Origin: Gallibacter intestinalis
GTDB taxonomy: Bacteria; Bacillota; Clostridia; Peptostreptococcales; Anaerovoracaceae
Direction: 5' to 3'
Assembly (NCBI RefSeq): GCF_014982745.1
Contig: NZ_JADCKA010000008.1
Span: forward strand, 1-64,000
DNA: 64,000 nt
In this document: one piece after another, positions 51,675 through 58,114 of the stretch
Layout of the letters: the number at the start of each line of letters is the position of its first letter
How positions within the stretch are numbered: the stretch's first letter is position 1
Made by a program: the position numbers and the translations under genes
The notes under the pieces: generated by a model
Database searches by the model: none
What the model saw: only the letters and a program-made list of their open reading frames with translations
Told to the model about the DNA's origin: nothing

Positions 51675-52514
51675 AGCTCCACAGGAGCATTTATAGTATT
51701 TTATATATTTCTCCGTAACAGTCTCTTTATATGGGACTTTTTTGTATCTAGTTTCTATATAATCATTATAATTTCCATCATTTTTTACATGTGCTTTAGC
51801 ATGTTCTATACTTGGATTATCCATTCCACAAATCCCACAAACTTTTACATCGTATGCTTCTTCTCTATACTTTGTTACTGTAGTTGTCCTCTCGCCGTAT
51901 ACTGGAATAGTGTAACTGTGAGTATGAGCTGGCTTACTCGGCTTTGATGTAGAAGAACCGCCAGAGCTTGATCCAGACGAACCGCTGCTACCGCCTGATG
52001 GCTTGCTTGGCTTTGATGCACTAGAGCTACCAGAGCTACTGGAACTATTGCTTCCACTATTAGAAGGCTTCTTATTTGAGTTACTAGAACTTGCACTAGA
52101 ATTGCTGGAAGAAGGCTTTTTATCAGTAGACTCTGCTACTTCCTCTTTAGCTTTTTCTACCTTCTTTTTAGTTGAATTAACTTTTTCCTTAGCAGTTTCT
52201 ACTTTCTTCTCTGCTTTTGCTATTGCATCTTTATCGCCTGATTTTTTAGCTTTTTCTAATTCTTTTTCTGCATCTTTAAGTTCATCTTCAGCAGATTTCT
52301 CCTCTTTAACAGCCTCCTCTTCAGCTTCCTTTGCTTGTTCAAGCTTCTTCTCGTTAGAAGCCACGCCTGAATCAGTAGCAGTCATCAGCTTATACCCTAC
52401 TGATCCGCCAGCAGCAACAGCTATGATAAGCAAGATTGCAAGTGCGGTTTTCTTATGCTTCTTGCAGGTATCCTTAATAGTAGTCCAATACTGGACTATT
52501 CTTTTCTTTAACAT
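51666..52514 (-). CDS. Membrane-anchored surface protein with coiled coil, Ser-rich stalk and Cys/His tip
   Basis: 282 residues. A basic N-terminus and one helix (about 24-42, ALAILLIIAVAAGGSVGYKL) anchor it with the rest outside. A Lys/Glu coiled coil (~55-130), a Ser/Gly/Lys-Pro stalk (~133-195, with repeated SKPSKP) and a C-terminal domain with CGICGMDN, EHAKAHVKN and YYKCSCGAKK follow; the Cys/His residues suggest bound zinc. Only gene of the element on the reverse strand, so it may be cargo expressed in the integrated state. Function unknown; adhesion or surface exclusion are possibilities only. Confidence 0.65.
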   Translation of the reverse strand: MLKKRIVQYWTTIKDTCKKHKKTALAILLIIAVAAGGSVGYKLMTATDSGVASNEKKLEQAKEAEEEAVKEEKSAEDELKDAEKELEKAKKSGDKDAIAKAEKKVETAKEKVNSTKKKVEKAKEEVAESTDKKPSSSNSSASSSNSNKKPSNSGSNSSSSSGSSSASKPSKPSGGSSGSSGSSSGGSSTSKPSKPAHTHSYTIPVYGERTTTVTKYREEAYDVKVCGICGMDNPSIEHAKAHVKNDGNYNDYIETRYKKVPYKETVTEKYIKYYKCSCGAKK

Positions 52515-52642
52515 ATTAAATTCCTCTCTTTCTCAATTCACTTTCATATTAGTTCCATTATGGTACTAGTTTTGTGAATGGATAGAATATATATAATAAT
52601 TATATCATAATTACATTAATTTTTATGAAATTATAAAAATAG

Positions 52643-52670
52643 TTGCATTCAAATTCTTATATGGTATAAT
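52643..52670 (+). promoter_or_regulatory. Promoter of the element's rightward operon
   Basis: TTGCAT (52643-52648), 16-base spacer, TATAAT (52665-52670). It fires toward the leader and the rep-ftsK-xis-int genes. Confidence 0.7.
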
Positions 52671-52708
52671 AAAGATGTAGTTTTTTTTAATTAATGTTTT
52701 TTTATCCG

Positions 52709-52733
52709 CACCAGTTTTTTTGGTGTGTTTTTA
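52709..52733 (+). terminator. First leader terminator
   Basis: CACCA / TGGTG stem with a GTTTTTTT loop, then TGTTTTTA, about 35 bases after the expected start of transcription. Confidence 0.5.
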
Positions 52734-52794
52734 TTTTTTAGTTAGTTTATTTTATTTAAGGAGGAGAGATTTAATCTCTTTGAATATTTTTTGG

Positions 52795-52818
52795 GAGGAC
52801 AAGTGTTCTCTTTTTTTT
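52795..52818 (+). terminator. Second leader terminator
   Basis: GAGGACA / TGTTCTC stem (one G-T pair), 2-base loop, then eight T. Confidence 0.6.
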
Positions 52819-52947
52819 GTTAGTTTTTTTATTAGGGAAGAAAGGCGTGCTGCAGCCTTGTATGAATTTTTATTCAACATATGAATAAATGTATCGTTTG
52901 ATACATATTAGGAGGATCTGATTCTAAAGAAAGGAGGAAAAACTAAA

Positions 52948-53010
52948 ATGAAAACTAAACTAAATAAAAGTTATTGTCAGAATAAAAAAACAAAAAATAA
53001 AAGGAGGTAA
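52948..53010 (+). CDS. Candidate leader peptide, 20 residues
   Basis: ATG 52948 follows AAAGGAGG (52930-52937) at 10 bases. The product is strongly basic (MKTKLNKSYCQNKKTKNKRR) and its last codons are the AGGAGG ribosome site of the next frame, so translation of one would affect the other. Could be regulatory rather than a functional protein. Confidence 0.35.
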   Translation: MKTKLNKSYCQNKKTKNKRR

Positions 53011-53044
53011 AGAAATGAAAGAATAAGAAAATACAAAAAAATAA

Positions 53045-53524
53045 GTGATTACCAAAGGTAATCACAACAAAAAAAAATATAAAATAGAATTCATGAAAAA
53101 GATTGAAGAAGTACAAAGAAATCAATCTTTTAGAGAGTTTTTATTTGAAAAAATAGACAAATACTCTATCAGTATTAGTTATATTAAAAAAGAATATTCA
53201 ATATCAAGTTCAATACTACAAAGTGTTATAGATGGAGAGCCATGGTTCCATGGTAAAAAGCCTGAACTTAAGTTTATTTTTTTGTTTGCTATTATTTTTG
53301 TTGATAGTATTGAAGAATTTTCACTGTTTCTTGATGAGATAATTAATATTCCCTATCTAGCTAGTATTTGCAACTATAGTATTGAAGCATATATAGTAGA
53401 TGTACTATCTAATATTTATGATATTCTTTGTAGAGAAAAGAATGTGAAACTAAAATTGAACGATTTTAGGGAACCAAAAGAATTCCTTAAGGCAAGATTT
53501 GTTCAGAGAATAAATTTATTGTAG
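53045..53524 (+). CDS. Unknown element protein, 143-159 residues, with disrupted 5' end
   Basis: The body from ATG 53093 is an alpha-helical protein (MKKIEEVQRNQSFREFLFEK, then EEFSLFLDEIINIPYLASI). The longer GTG 53045 start lies in a hairpin. A well-placed ATG with AAGGAGG exists at 53015, in the same frame, but two TAA codons (53024, 53042) separate it from the body. So the gene is either started weakly at 53045 or 53093, or was truncated. Position suggests a regulator of the transfer genes; no HTH is clear. It is closed by a good terminator. Confidence 0.45.
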   Translation: MITKGNHNKKKYKIEFMKKIEEVQRNQSFREFLFEKIDKYSISISYIKKEYSISSSILQSVIDGEPWFHGKKPELKFIFLFAIIFVDSIEEFSLFLDEIINIPYLASICNYSIEAYIVDVLSNIYDILCREKNVKLKLNDFREPKEFLKARFVQRINLL

Positions 53525-53533
53525 CAGCAAAAA

Positions 53534-53566
53534 GATGCATTCAGTAGTTTGAGTGCATCTTTTTTT
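53534..53566 (+). terminator. Intrinsic terminator
   Basis: GATGCATTC / GAGTGCATC stem (one T-G pair), 8-base loop, then seven T. Confidence 0.85.
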
Positions 53567-53717
53567 ATTTCAAAGGTTATGAGAACAAAAGATTTAAAAA
53601 TGTCAATACAAAAAATAGACAAAAAAGTGAATATATTTAAGTTCAAATTCAATATAAACTCCTTTATGTAAGATGCGCATCGGAAGTTAAAACTTATCAA
53701 ATTGTAAGGAGGAAAAA

Positions 53718-54032
53718 ATGATCAATTTAAGTAATTTGAACATAGACACTAAATCACTTGGAGACGAAATGCTCCTTGTTGATATAGCTGCCGTGGCAGA
53801 TGTAAAGGACGGCAAAAAAACAGGAAAGAATGCAGGTTATAAGTACATAATAGCGTTACCTGAGCATAAGCTCGAAAAGATTAGCGTAAAGATCCCCGGA
53901 CATCAGAGGGTGCAGCTTTCAGATGAGGGATACAAAAAAGTGGCGTTTGACGGACTTGAAGTAAAGGCTTATGTGATTGAAGGGAAGCCTGTACTTTCAG
54001 CAAAGGCAACAGAAATAAGAGAAGTAAAATAA
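53718..54032 (+). CDS. Conserved Rep-associated small protein, 104 residues
   Basis: Predicted beta-rich throughout (LVDIAAVADVKDGKKTG, YKYIIALPEHKLEKISVKIPG, LEVKAYVIEGKPVLSAKATEI), compatible with an OB-like fold. AAGGAGG precedes the ATG. It sits directly before the origin hairpin and rep gene. I recall similar proteins before CRESS-like reps of Firmicutes elements, so a role as replication partner (for instance ssDNA binding) is inferred, not shown. Confidence 0.5.
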   Translation: MINLSNLNIDTKSLGDEMLLVDIAAVADVKDGKKTGKNAGYKYIIALPEHKLEKISVKIPGHQRVQLSDEGYKKVAFDGLEVKAYVIEGKPVLSAKATEIREVK

Positions 54033-54082
54033 GTAACCACTTGCCGCGATAGGATATACCTTCGGCATATCATGGAGCGGCG

Positions 54083-54116
54083 GCAAGGGGAGAGATAGTA
54101 TTACCTCTCCCCTTGC
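54083..54116 (+). other. Candidate rolling-circle origin: stem-loop with TAGTATTAC nonanucleotide
   Basis: A perfect 12-bp stem, GCAAGGGGAGAG (54083-54094) and CTCTCCCCTTGC (54105-54116), encloses the 10-base loop ATAGTATTAC. Loop bases 54096-54104 are TAGTATTAC, the nonanucleotide at the apex of circovirus and related CRESS-DNA virus origins, where Rep nicks between positions 7 and 8 (TAGTATT, AC). There is no T tract, so it is not a terminator. It is 34 bases before the rep start. The double-strand origin (or oriT) role is inferred. Confidence 0.8.
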
Positions 54117-54130
54117 ATGTAGCATGTAGC
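54115..54130 (+). repeat. Iteron-like tandem GCATGTA beside the origin
   Basis: GCATGTAGCATGTAGC: two direct copies of GCATGTA plus GC, starting in the stem's last two bases. Tandem short Rep-binding repeats immediately beside the stem are a feature of circovirus origins. Confidence 0.6.
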
Positions 54131-54149
54131 AAAAGGAGTGAATTACCTA

Positions 54150-55097
54150 ATGAATGGAAGAAGCCAATCTAGAAAATGGCAACTGACTATTAATAATCCA
54201 GAAACTGCAGGATTGTCACGGGAAGATATACTGGAAAAACTGAACTGCTTTAATTTGAGATATTATTGCATAGGAGATGAGATAGGAGAGACTGGAAATT
54301 ATCATACTCATGTTTTTATGTTCTCTGAATCGCCTATACGGTTTGGAACAATAAAAAGAAGATTTCCTATAGCACACATAGAAAAAGCATACGGAACAGT
54401 TAACGATAATAGAAATTATGTACTAAAAGAAGGCAAGTGGAAAAACACAAAAAAATCGGAAACAACTGTTGAAGGTACATTTTTTGAATATGGAGAAATT
54501 CCTACAGAAAACGAGGAAAAAGCTCCGGAAATGATGAGGTTAATATATATGATTAAAGAAGGATATTCAATTCCGGAAATAATAGAAGAACTTCCTAAAC
54601 TTGCCTTACGAACTAGAAATATTGAGGAACTGAAAAAAGAATTTAAAAAGAAAATCTTTAAAGAACAATATCGAAATGTTAGAACGTCATATATATGTGT
54701 AGATTCAGTAAATAGAAGGCTGGATTTCATATATGAAAAACATGGCTTTAATAATGTATGCAGGATAACTAATTACAGAACAAGCAGAGGAATATCTTTT
54801 GATAATTATGACGGAGAAGATGTAATAATATTTGATAACTTCAATGGACAGATACCGCTTGATGAATTGAATAATTATCTTGATCGATATCCGCTTATGC
54901 TACCGTCACGATACGAAGATAGGGTAGCTTGTTTTACAAGAGTGTATATTATTTCATCAAATCCTCTTTCTTATCAGTATATAAAGTATCAAACTACTGA
55001 TAAAGAAGAATGGGATAAATTTGTTAATAAAATAGATGATTTGATTGAAATTGATAGACATGGAGTAATAGAAATAATTTTGGGGAGTCTAGATTGA
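54150..55097 (+). CDS. rep: CRESS-virus-like HUH replication initiator/relaxase
   Basis: 315 residues from ATG 54150; a GTG at 54138 lies within the ribosome site and is rejected. The HUH endonuclease domain has motif I WQLTINNP (10-17), motif II YHTHVFM with H52 and H54, and motif III NYVLKEG with Y90 as nicking tyrosine and K93. The C-terminal half matches superfamily 3 helicases of CRESS-DNA viruses: Walker B DVIIFDNF (224-231), LDRYPLMLPSRYEDRVAC and motif C VYIISSN (265-271). The Walker A loop expected near 181-191 reads YICVDSVNRRL and lacks GxxGxGKT. It would nick the TAGTATTAC loop and stay covalently bound. Confidence 0.88.
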   Translation: MNGRSQSRKWQLTINNPETAGLSREDILEKLNCFNLRYYCIGDEIGETGNYHTHVFMFSESPIRFGTIKRRFPIAHIEKAYGTVNDNRNYVLKEGKWKNTKKSETTVEGTFFEYGEIPTENEEKAPEMMRLIYMIKEGYSIPEIIEELPKLALRTRNIEELKKEFKKKIFKEQYRNVRTSYICVDSVNRRLDFIYEKHGFNNVCRITNYRTSRGISFDNYDGEDVIIFDNFNGQIPLDELNNYLDRYPLMLPSRYEDRVACFTRVYIISSNPLSYQYIKYQTTDKEEWDKFVNKIDDLIEIDRHGVIEIILGSLD

Positions 55098-56383
55098 TGA
55101 AGCAATTTAAAGATGAGCGTTTACACACAGAAGGAAAAATACTGTGTCTTCTTAAGAGAATCAAAGTTGGTATTGAATACATAACGAAAAAACCAGTAAA
55201 AGGAATCCCTATTATAATAATCATTACATTAGTTGGGATTTTGGTATTTCAAAAAAACAGAGAACTGGGCATATATTATGATGATTTTGATTTTATTTTA
55301 AACAGGATAATTATATTTCTATTATTTTTTATCATGATTGTTGCTGTAATAATATATCTGATATTAATTGGATTGCCGATAGAAGCTAAATCAGTATCTT
55401 GGAATTTGCAAAGAATCGGATTAAAAAATAGTATTGGTGAAGTTCCACATCTTATAAAAAAGACAAAGGAAAAAGAGTTTTTTATTTATGAATTTTATGC
55501 ATTTGGTATACCAATATCAACTTGGGAAGAAAAGCAAAGCGATATAGAGGCAGCACTTAATATTAAAGTAGTAAAAATAAAACTTGGAAAAACTCATAGT
55601 CAGATATTGCTGTATGGTGCTAATTATAAAAGCGACCTTTATGATTTTCAAAGATGGCGTGATGATTTTATATCAGACAAAGATTTTGAACTCGTACTCG
55701 GTAATGGATTAATTGGAAAAGAAACTGTAGATTTGAATATAATTCCACATATTTTAATCGGTGGAAGTACAGGTTCAGGAAAAAGCGTACTTTTGAAGAA
55801 TTTATTATATCAAGCTAAAAAGAAAGGCGCGAAAGTAGTAATATCAGATTTTAAAGGTGGAGTGGATTTTAGTTCGTATTGGAGAAAGGAAACAAAGTTG
55901 ATAACTGATATGGATCATCTAATAGATGAATTAGATTATATGGTTGCCGAATTAGAGCGTAGAAAAAACATATTATATGAAACAGGGACAGAGAATATCA
56001 AGAAATATAATCAAATTAACAAACCAATAGAGCGTATTATATTTGCCTGTGATGAGGTGGCTGAAATACTTGATAAGACTGGAGCAAGTAAAGAATATAA
56101 AGAAAAGATTATGCAAGTTGAAAGTAAGCTTTCTACTATCGCAAGGCAAGGTAGAGCCTTTGGTATCAATTTAATACTTGCGACACAAAGACCTGATGCC
56201 AATATTTTAAGCGGTCAGATTAGAAATAACATTGATTGCAGGATTTGTGGCAGAGCAGATGATGTGCTATCTAAAATTATACTTGATAATACCGATGCTT
56301 CAGAGCTTATTCCTAAAGATGAACAAGGATTATTTTTAAGAAATAACGGAACTGTATTTAAGGGATATTATTTCGATAAATGA
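55094..56383 (+). CDS. FtsK/TcpA-like DNA translocase (coupling protein)
   Basis: 429 residues, overlapping rep by 4 bases. Two membrane helices (about 38-53 and 70-98) precede a motor domain: Walker A ILIGGSTGSGKSVLL (about 219-233), Walker B IIFACDEVAEI, and LSTIARQGRAFGINLILATQRP. In Firmicutes integrative elements such TcpA-type proteins bring the relaxase-DNA complex to a transfer channel. The element has no channel genes of its own. No gamma domain of true FtsK is seen. Confidence 0.85.
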   Translation: MMKQFKDERLHTEGKILCLLKRIKVGIEYITKKPVKGIPIIIIITLVGILVFQKNRELGIYYDDFDFILNRIIIFLLFFIMIVAVIIYLILIGLPIEAKSVSWNLQRIGLKNSIGEVPHLIKKTKEKEFFIYEFYAFGIPISTWEEKQSDIEAALNIKVVKIKLGKTHSQILLYGANYKSDLYDFQRWRDDFISDKDFELVLGNGLIGKETVDLNIIPHILIGGSTGSGKSVLLKNLLYQAKKKGAKVVISDFKGGVDFSSYWRKETKLITDMDHLIDELDYMVAELERRKNILYETGTENIKKYNQINKPIERIIFACDEVAEILDKTGASKEYKEKIMQVESKLSTIARQGRAFGINLILATQRPDANILSGQIRNNIDCRICGRADDVLSKIILDNTDASELIPKDEQGLFLRNNGTVFKGYYFDK

Positions 56384-56393
56384 GAGGTGCAAT

Positions 56394-56621
56394 ATGATAG
56401 ACCAAAATACTAATGACGCAATAGTAGCTGAACAAATCAATATAAAAGATAAATATCTTCTCACGATAAAAGAAGCAGTTCAGTATTTTAACATTGGAGA
56501 GAATAAGCTGCGTGAATTAACAAATGATCAAAACTGCACTTTTGTACTATGGAACGGTAACAAAAGACTAATTAAAAGAAAAGAATTTGAAGTATTTTTG
56601 GATAGTAGTTATTCTTTCTAA
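56394..56621 (+). CDS. xis: Excisionase, Tn916 Xis-like
   Basis: 75 residues. YLLTIKEAVQYFNIGENKLREL and VLWNGNKRLIKRKEFEVFLD are the Tn916 Xis winged-helix pattern. It directs the integrase toward excision by binding near the att sites. 10 bases after the FtsK-like gene, so co-transcribed with rep. Confidence 0.85.
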   Translation: MIDQNTNDAIVAEQINIKDKYLLTIKEAVQYFNIGENKLRELTNDQNCTFVLWNGNKRLIKRKEFEVFLDSSYSF

Positions 56622-56629
56622 TTTATGAA

Positions 56630-56687
56630 GAAAGAGCCTTATGTGGTATAATAATAAAATATTACAAATTATAGGCTCTTTCTTTTT
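56630..56687 (+). terminator. Terminator between xis and int with a promoter in its loop
   Basis: GAAAGAGCCTTAT pairs with ATAGGCTCTTTC (one bulged T), then TTTTT. The 28-base loop carries an extended -10 sequence TGGTATAAT (56644-56652). Transcripts coming from xis would form the hairpin; transcripts starting at this promoter would lack its 5' arm. Confidence 0.7.
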
Positions 56688-56708
56688 ATGTAAAAGGAGG
56701 GATTAAAA

Positions 56709-57866
56709 ATGGCAAATCGTAAGGATTCTAAAGGAAGGGTTCTACGAACAGGAGAGAGCCAAAGAAAAGACGGTATATACATGTACCGATATACAGATTT
56801 TAATAAAAAGAGAGTAACTGTATATGCTTCAACTTTAAAAGAGTTAAGAGAAAAAGAAAAAGAAATACAAAACTTAACAAATAATGGCGTTAGTTATTTA
56901 GAAGGAAATATAACTTTAACAGCGTTGATAAAACACTATAAAGAAATAAAACAAAAAGCAACTTATAATACTAAGGCTCTATATGACGTTACAATAAAAC
57001 TCTTACAAAAAAGCCAATTAGGAAATAAAAAAATTAAAGATGTGAAAAGTTCGGATTTAAAATTATGGCTCATTAGTTTGAGTAAAGAAGGACGTAAATA
57101 TAATACAATCCAAGTAATATATGCAATTATAAAAGCTGCATATAGAATAGCTTGCACAGAAGACATAGTCATGAAAACTCCGTGCAATTTCTCTTTATCA
57201 AGTATTATTAAAGACGATTCAACTCATAGACGAGCATTGACTGATGAAGAATGTAATAAAATTATTAGTTTTTCAAGTAAATCTAAAAGATACCGAAGAA
57301 GCTTTTTAATTTTTACTATCTTATTAGGAACAGGTATCAGAGCAGGTGAGTTATGTGGATTAACTTTAAATGATATTGATTTAAAAAATAAAATAATCAG
57401 TATCTCTCATCAGCTTATACCGCAAAGTAATGGGGAATTTTCTATTACACCGCCCAAATCAAGAAGTGGGATAAGAGAAATTCCAATGACCGAATCGGTA
57501 TATCAGAGTTTTAGAGAAATAATTGAACTTAGGGAGAAACTCCCAAATAAAAATATTAGTATAGACGGACATGCTGATTTTATTTTTTTAACCAGAAATG
57601 GAAATCTGATGTATCCAGATTATATTGGGTTGTATTTTCATAGAATGGTTCGTTCATATAATGAATCACATCCAAATTCTCCATTAGAACAATTTACTCC
57701 TCATGTGTTAAGACATACATTTTGTACCAAATTAGCACAGAATGGAATGAATGTAAAAAACCTACAATATTTAATGGGTCATTCAAATATACAGATAACA
57801 TTAAATATATACGCACATACTTCAAGTGATTCAGCAGCTGAAGAAATGCTACAAAAAATCGGATGA
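56709..57866 (+). CDS. int: Tyrosine recombinase (integrase), Tn916 Int-like
   Basis: 385 residues. The N-terminal arm-binding domain (about 1-60, YMYRYTDFNKKRVTVYASTLKEL) is followed by a core-binding SAM-like domain (~65-165) and the catalytic domain with R in GTGIRAGELCGL, HVLRHTFCTKL, GHSNIQITLNIYAH (Arg, His-x-x-Arg, His, nucleophilic Tyr). All catalytic residues are present. It recombines the 33-base att repeats. It has an AAAGGAGG site and a probable private promoter. Confidence 0.93.
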   Translation: MANRKDSKGRVLRTGESQRKDGIYMYRYTDFNKKRVTVYASTLKELREKEKEIQNLTNNGVSYLEGNITLTALIKHYKEIKQKATYNTKALYDVTIKLLQKSQLGNKKIKDVKSSDLKLWLISLSKEGRKYNTIQVIYAIIKAAYRIACTEDIVMKTPCNFSLSSIIKDDSTHRRALTDEECNKIISFSSKSKRYRRSFLIFTILLGTGIRAGELCGLTLNDIDLKNKIISISHQLIPQSNGEFSITPPKSRSGIREIPMTESVYQSFREIIELREKLPNKNISIDGHADFIFLTRNGNLMYPDYIGLYFHRMVRSYNESHPNSPLEQFTPHVLRHTFCTKLAQNGMNVKNLQYLMGHSNIQITLNIYAHTSSDSAAEEMLQKIG

Positions 57867-57877
57867 TTTTTGTATGA

Positions 57878-57898
57878 ACTACACCATTTACTACACCA
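57878..57898 (+). repeat. Right arm-type sites, 2 x ACTACACCA
   Basis: Two copies start 12 bases apart (57878 and 57890), just after int. They mirror the pair near attL. Confidence 0.65.
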
Positions 57899-58016
57899 AA
57901 TTTAGAATAATTTATCATAATTTAAGTGAAGATGTAAAAAAGAAGATGTTTTTTAAAAATAACTATAATTGTTGAAAATTCAACAAAAATGCACTGATGC
58001 AGTGTTCGTTAAAACC

Positions 58017-58049
58017 GCCAAAAGCTTAAGAAAGTTTAATACTTTCTTA
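58017..58049 (+). repeat. attR of the integrated element (33-bp direct repeat)
   Basis: Exact copy of 51460-51492. Here it is followed by GGCTTTTTTT, completing the original terminator of the vanS-like operon, so the target was that terminator. Confidence 0.9.
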
Positions 58050-58058
58050 GGCTTTTTT
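58020..58058 (+). terminator. Original terminator of the vanRS-like operon, now displaced
   Basis: AAAAGCTTAAGAAAGT pairs with ACTTTCTTAGGCTTTT along 16 positions (one T-G) around TTAAT, ending in a T run. It overlaps attR. Confidence 0.88.
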
Positions 58059-58114
58059 TAAATTATCGCTTTCCCGTAAAATATATCATTTTATTTGTAA
58101 GGAGAGTGAATAAT

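Larger units (their letters stand above)
52515..53044 (+). other. Structured 530-base leader between cargo and transfer genes
   Basis: No long gene. It holds a promoter (52643-52670), two hairpin-plus-T terminators (52709-52733, 52795-52818), hairpins at 52889-52906 and 53045-53065, a 20-codon open frame with a strong ribosome site (52948-53010), and a minimal ATG-AAA-GAA-TAA frame (53015-53026) with another. The arrangement suggests control by attenuation. Confidence 0.6.
51460..58049. mobile_element. Integrative (probably mobilizable) element with CRESS-like Rep, 6.56 kb plus att
   Basis: Bounded by 33-base direct repeats and paired arm-type sites at both ends. Genes from right to left of the insertion end are: tyrosine integrase, Tn916-type Xis, FtsK/TcpA-like ATPase, HUH Rep, a small conserved protein, an unknown protein, a structured leader, and a surface protein on the opposite strand. 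No type IV secretion proteins are present, so transfer would need a helper. Elements with a rolling-circle Rep acting as relaxase plus a TcpA coupling protein are known among Firmicutes IMEs. AT content is higher than in flanking core genes. Confidence 0.88.

Noticed and set aside
52003-52569. A leucine/serine-rich open frame on the + strand
   Set aside because: It is the complement of the low-complexity stalk and coiled coil of the reverse-strand surface protein; no ribosome site, and the composition is an artefact.
54083-54116. The origin hairpin read as a rho-independent terminator
   Set aside because: No T tract follows on either strand, and the loop is the TAGTATTAC nonanucleotide next to rep.
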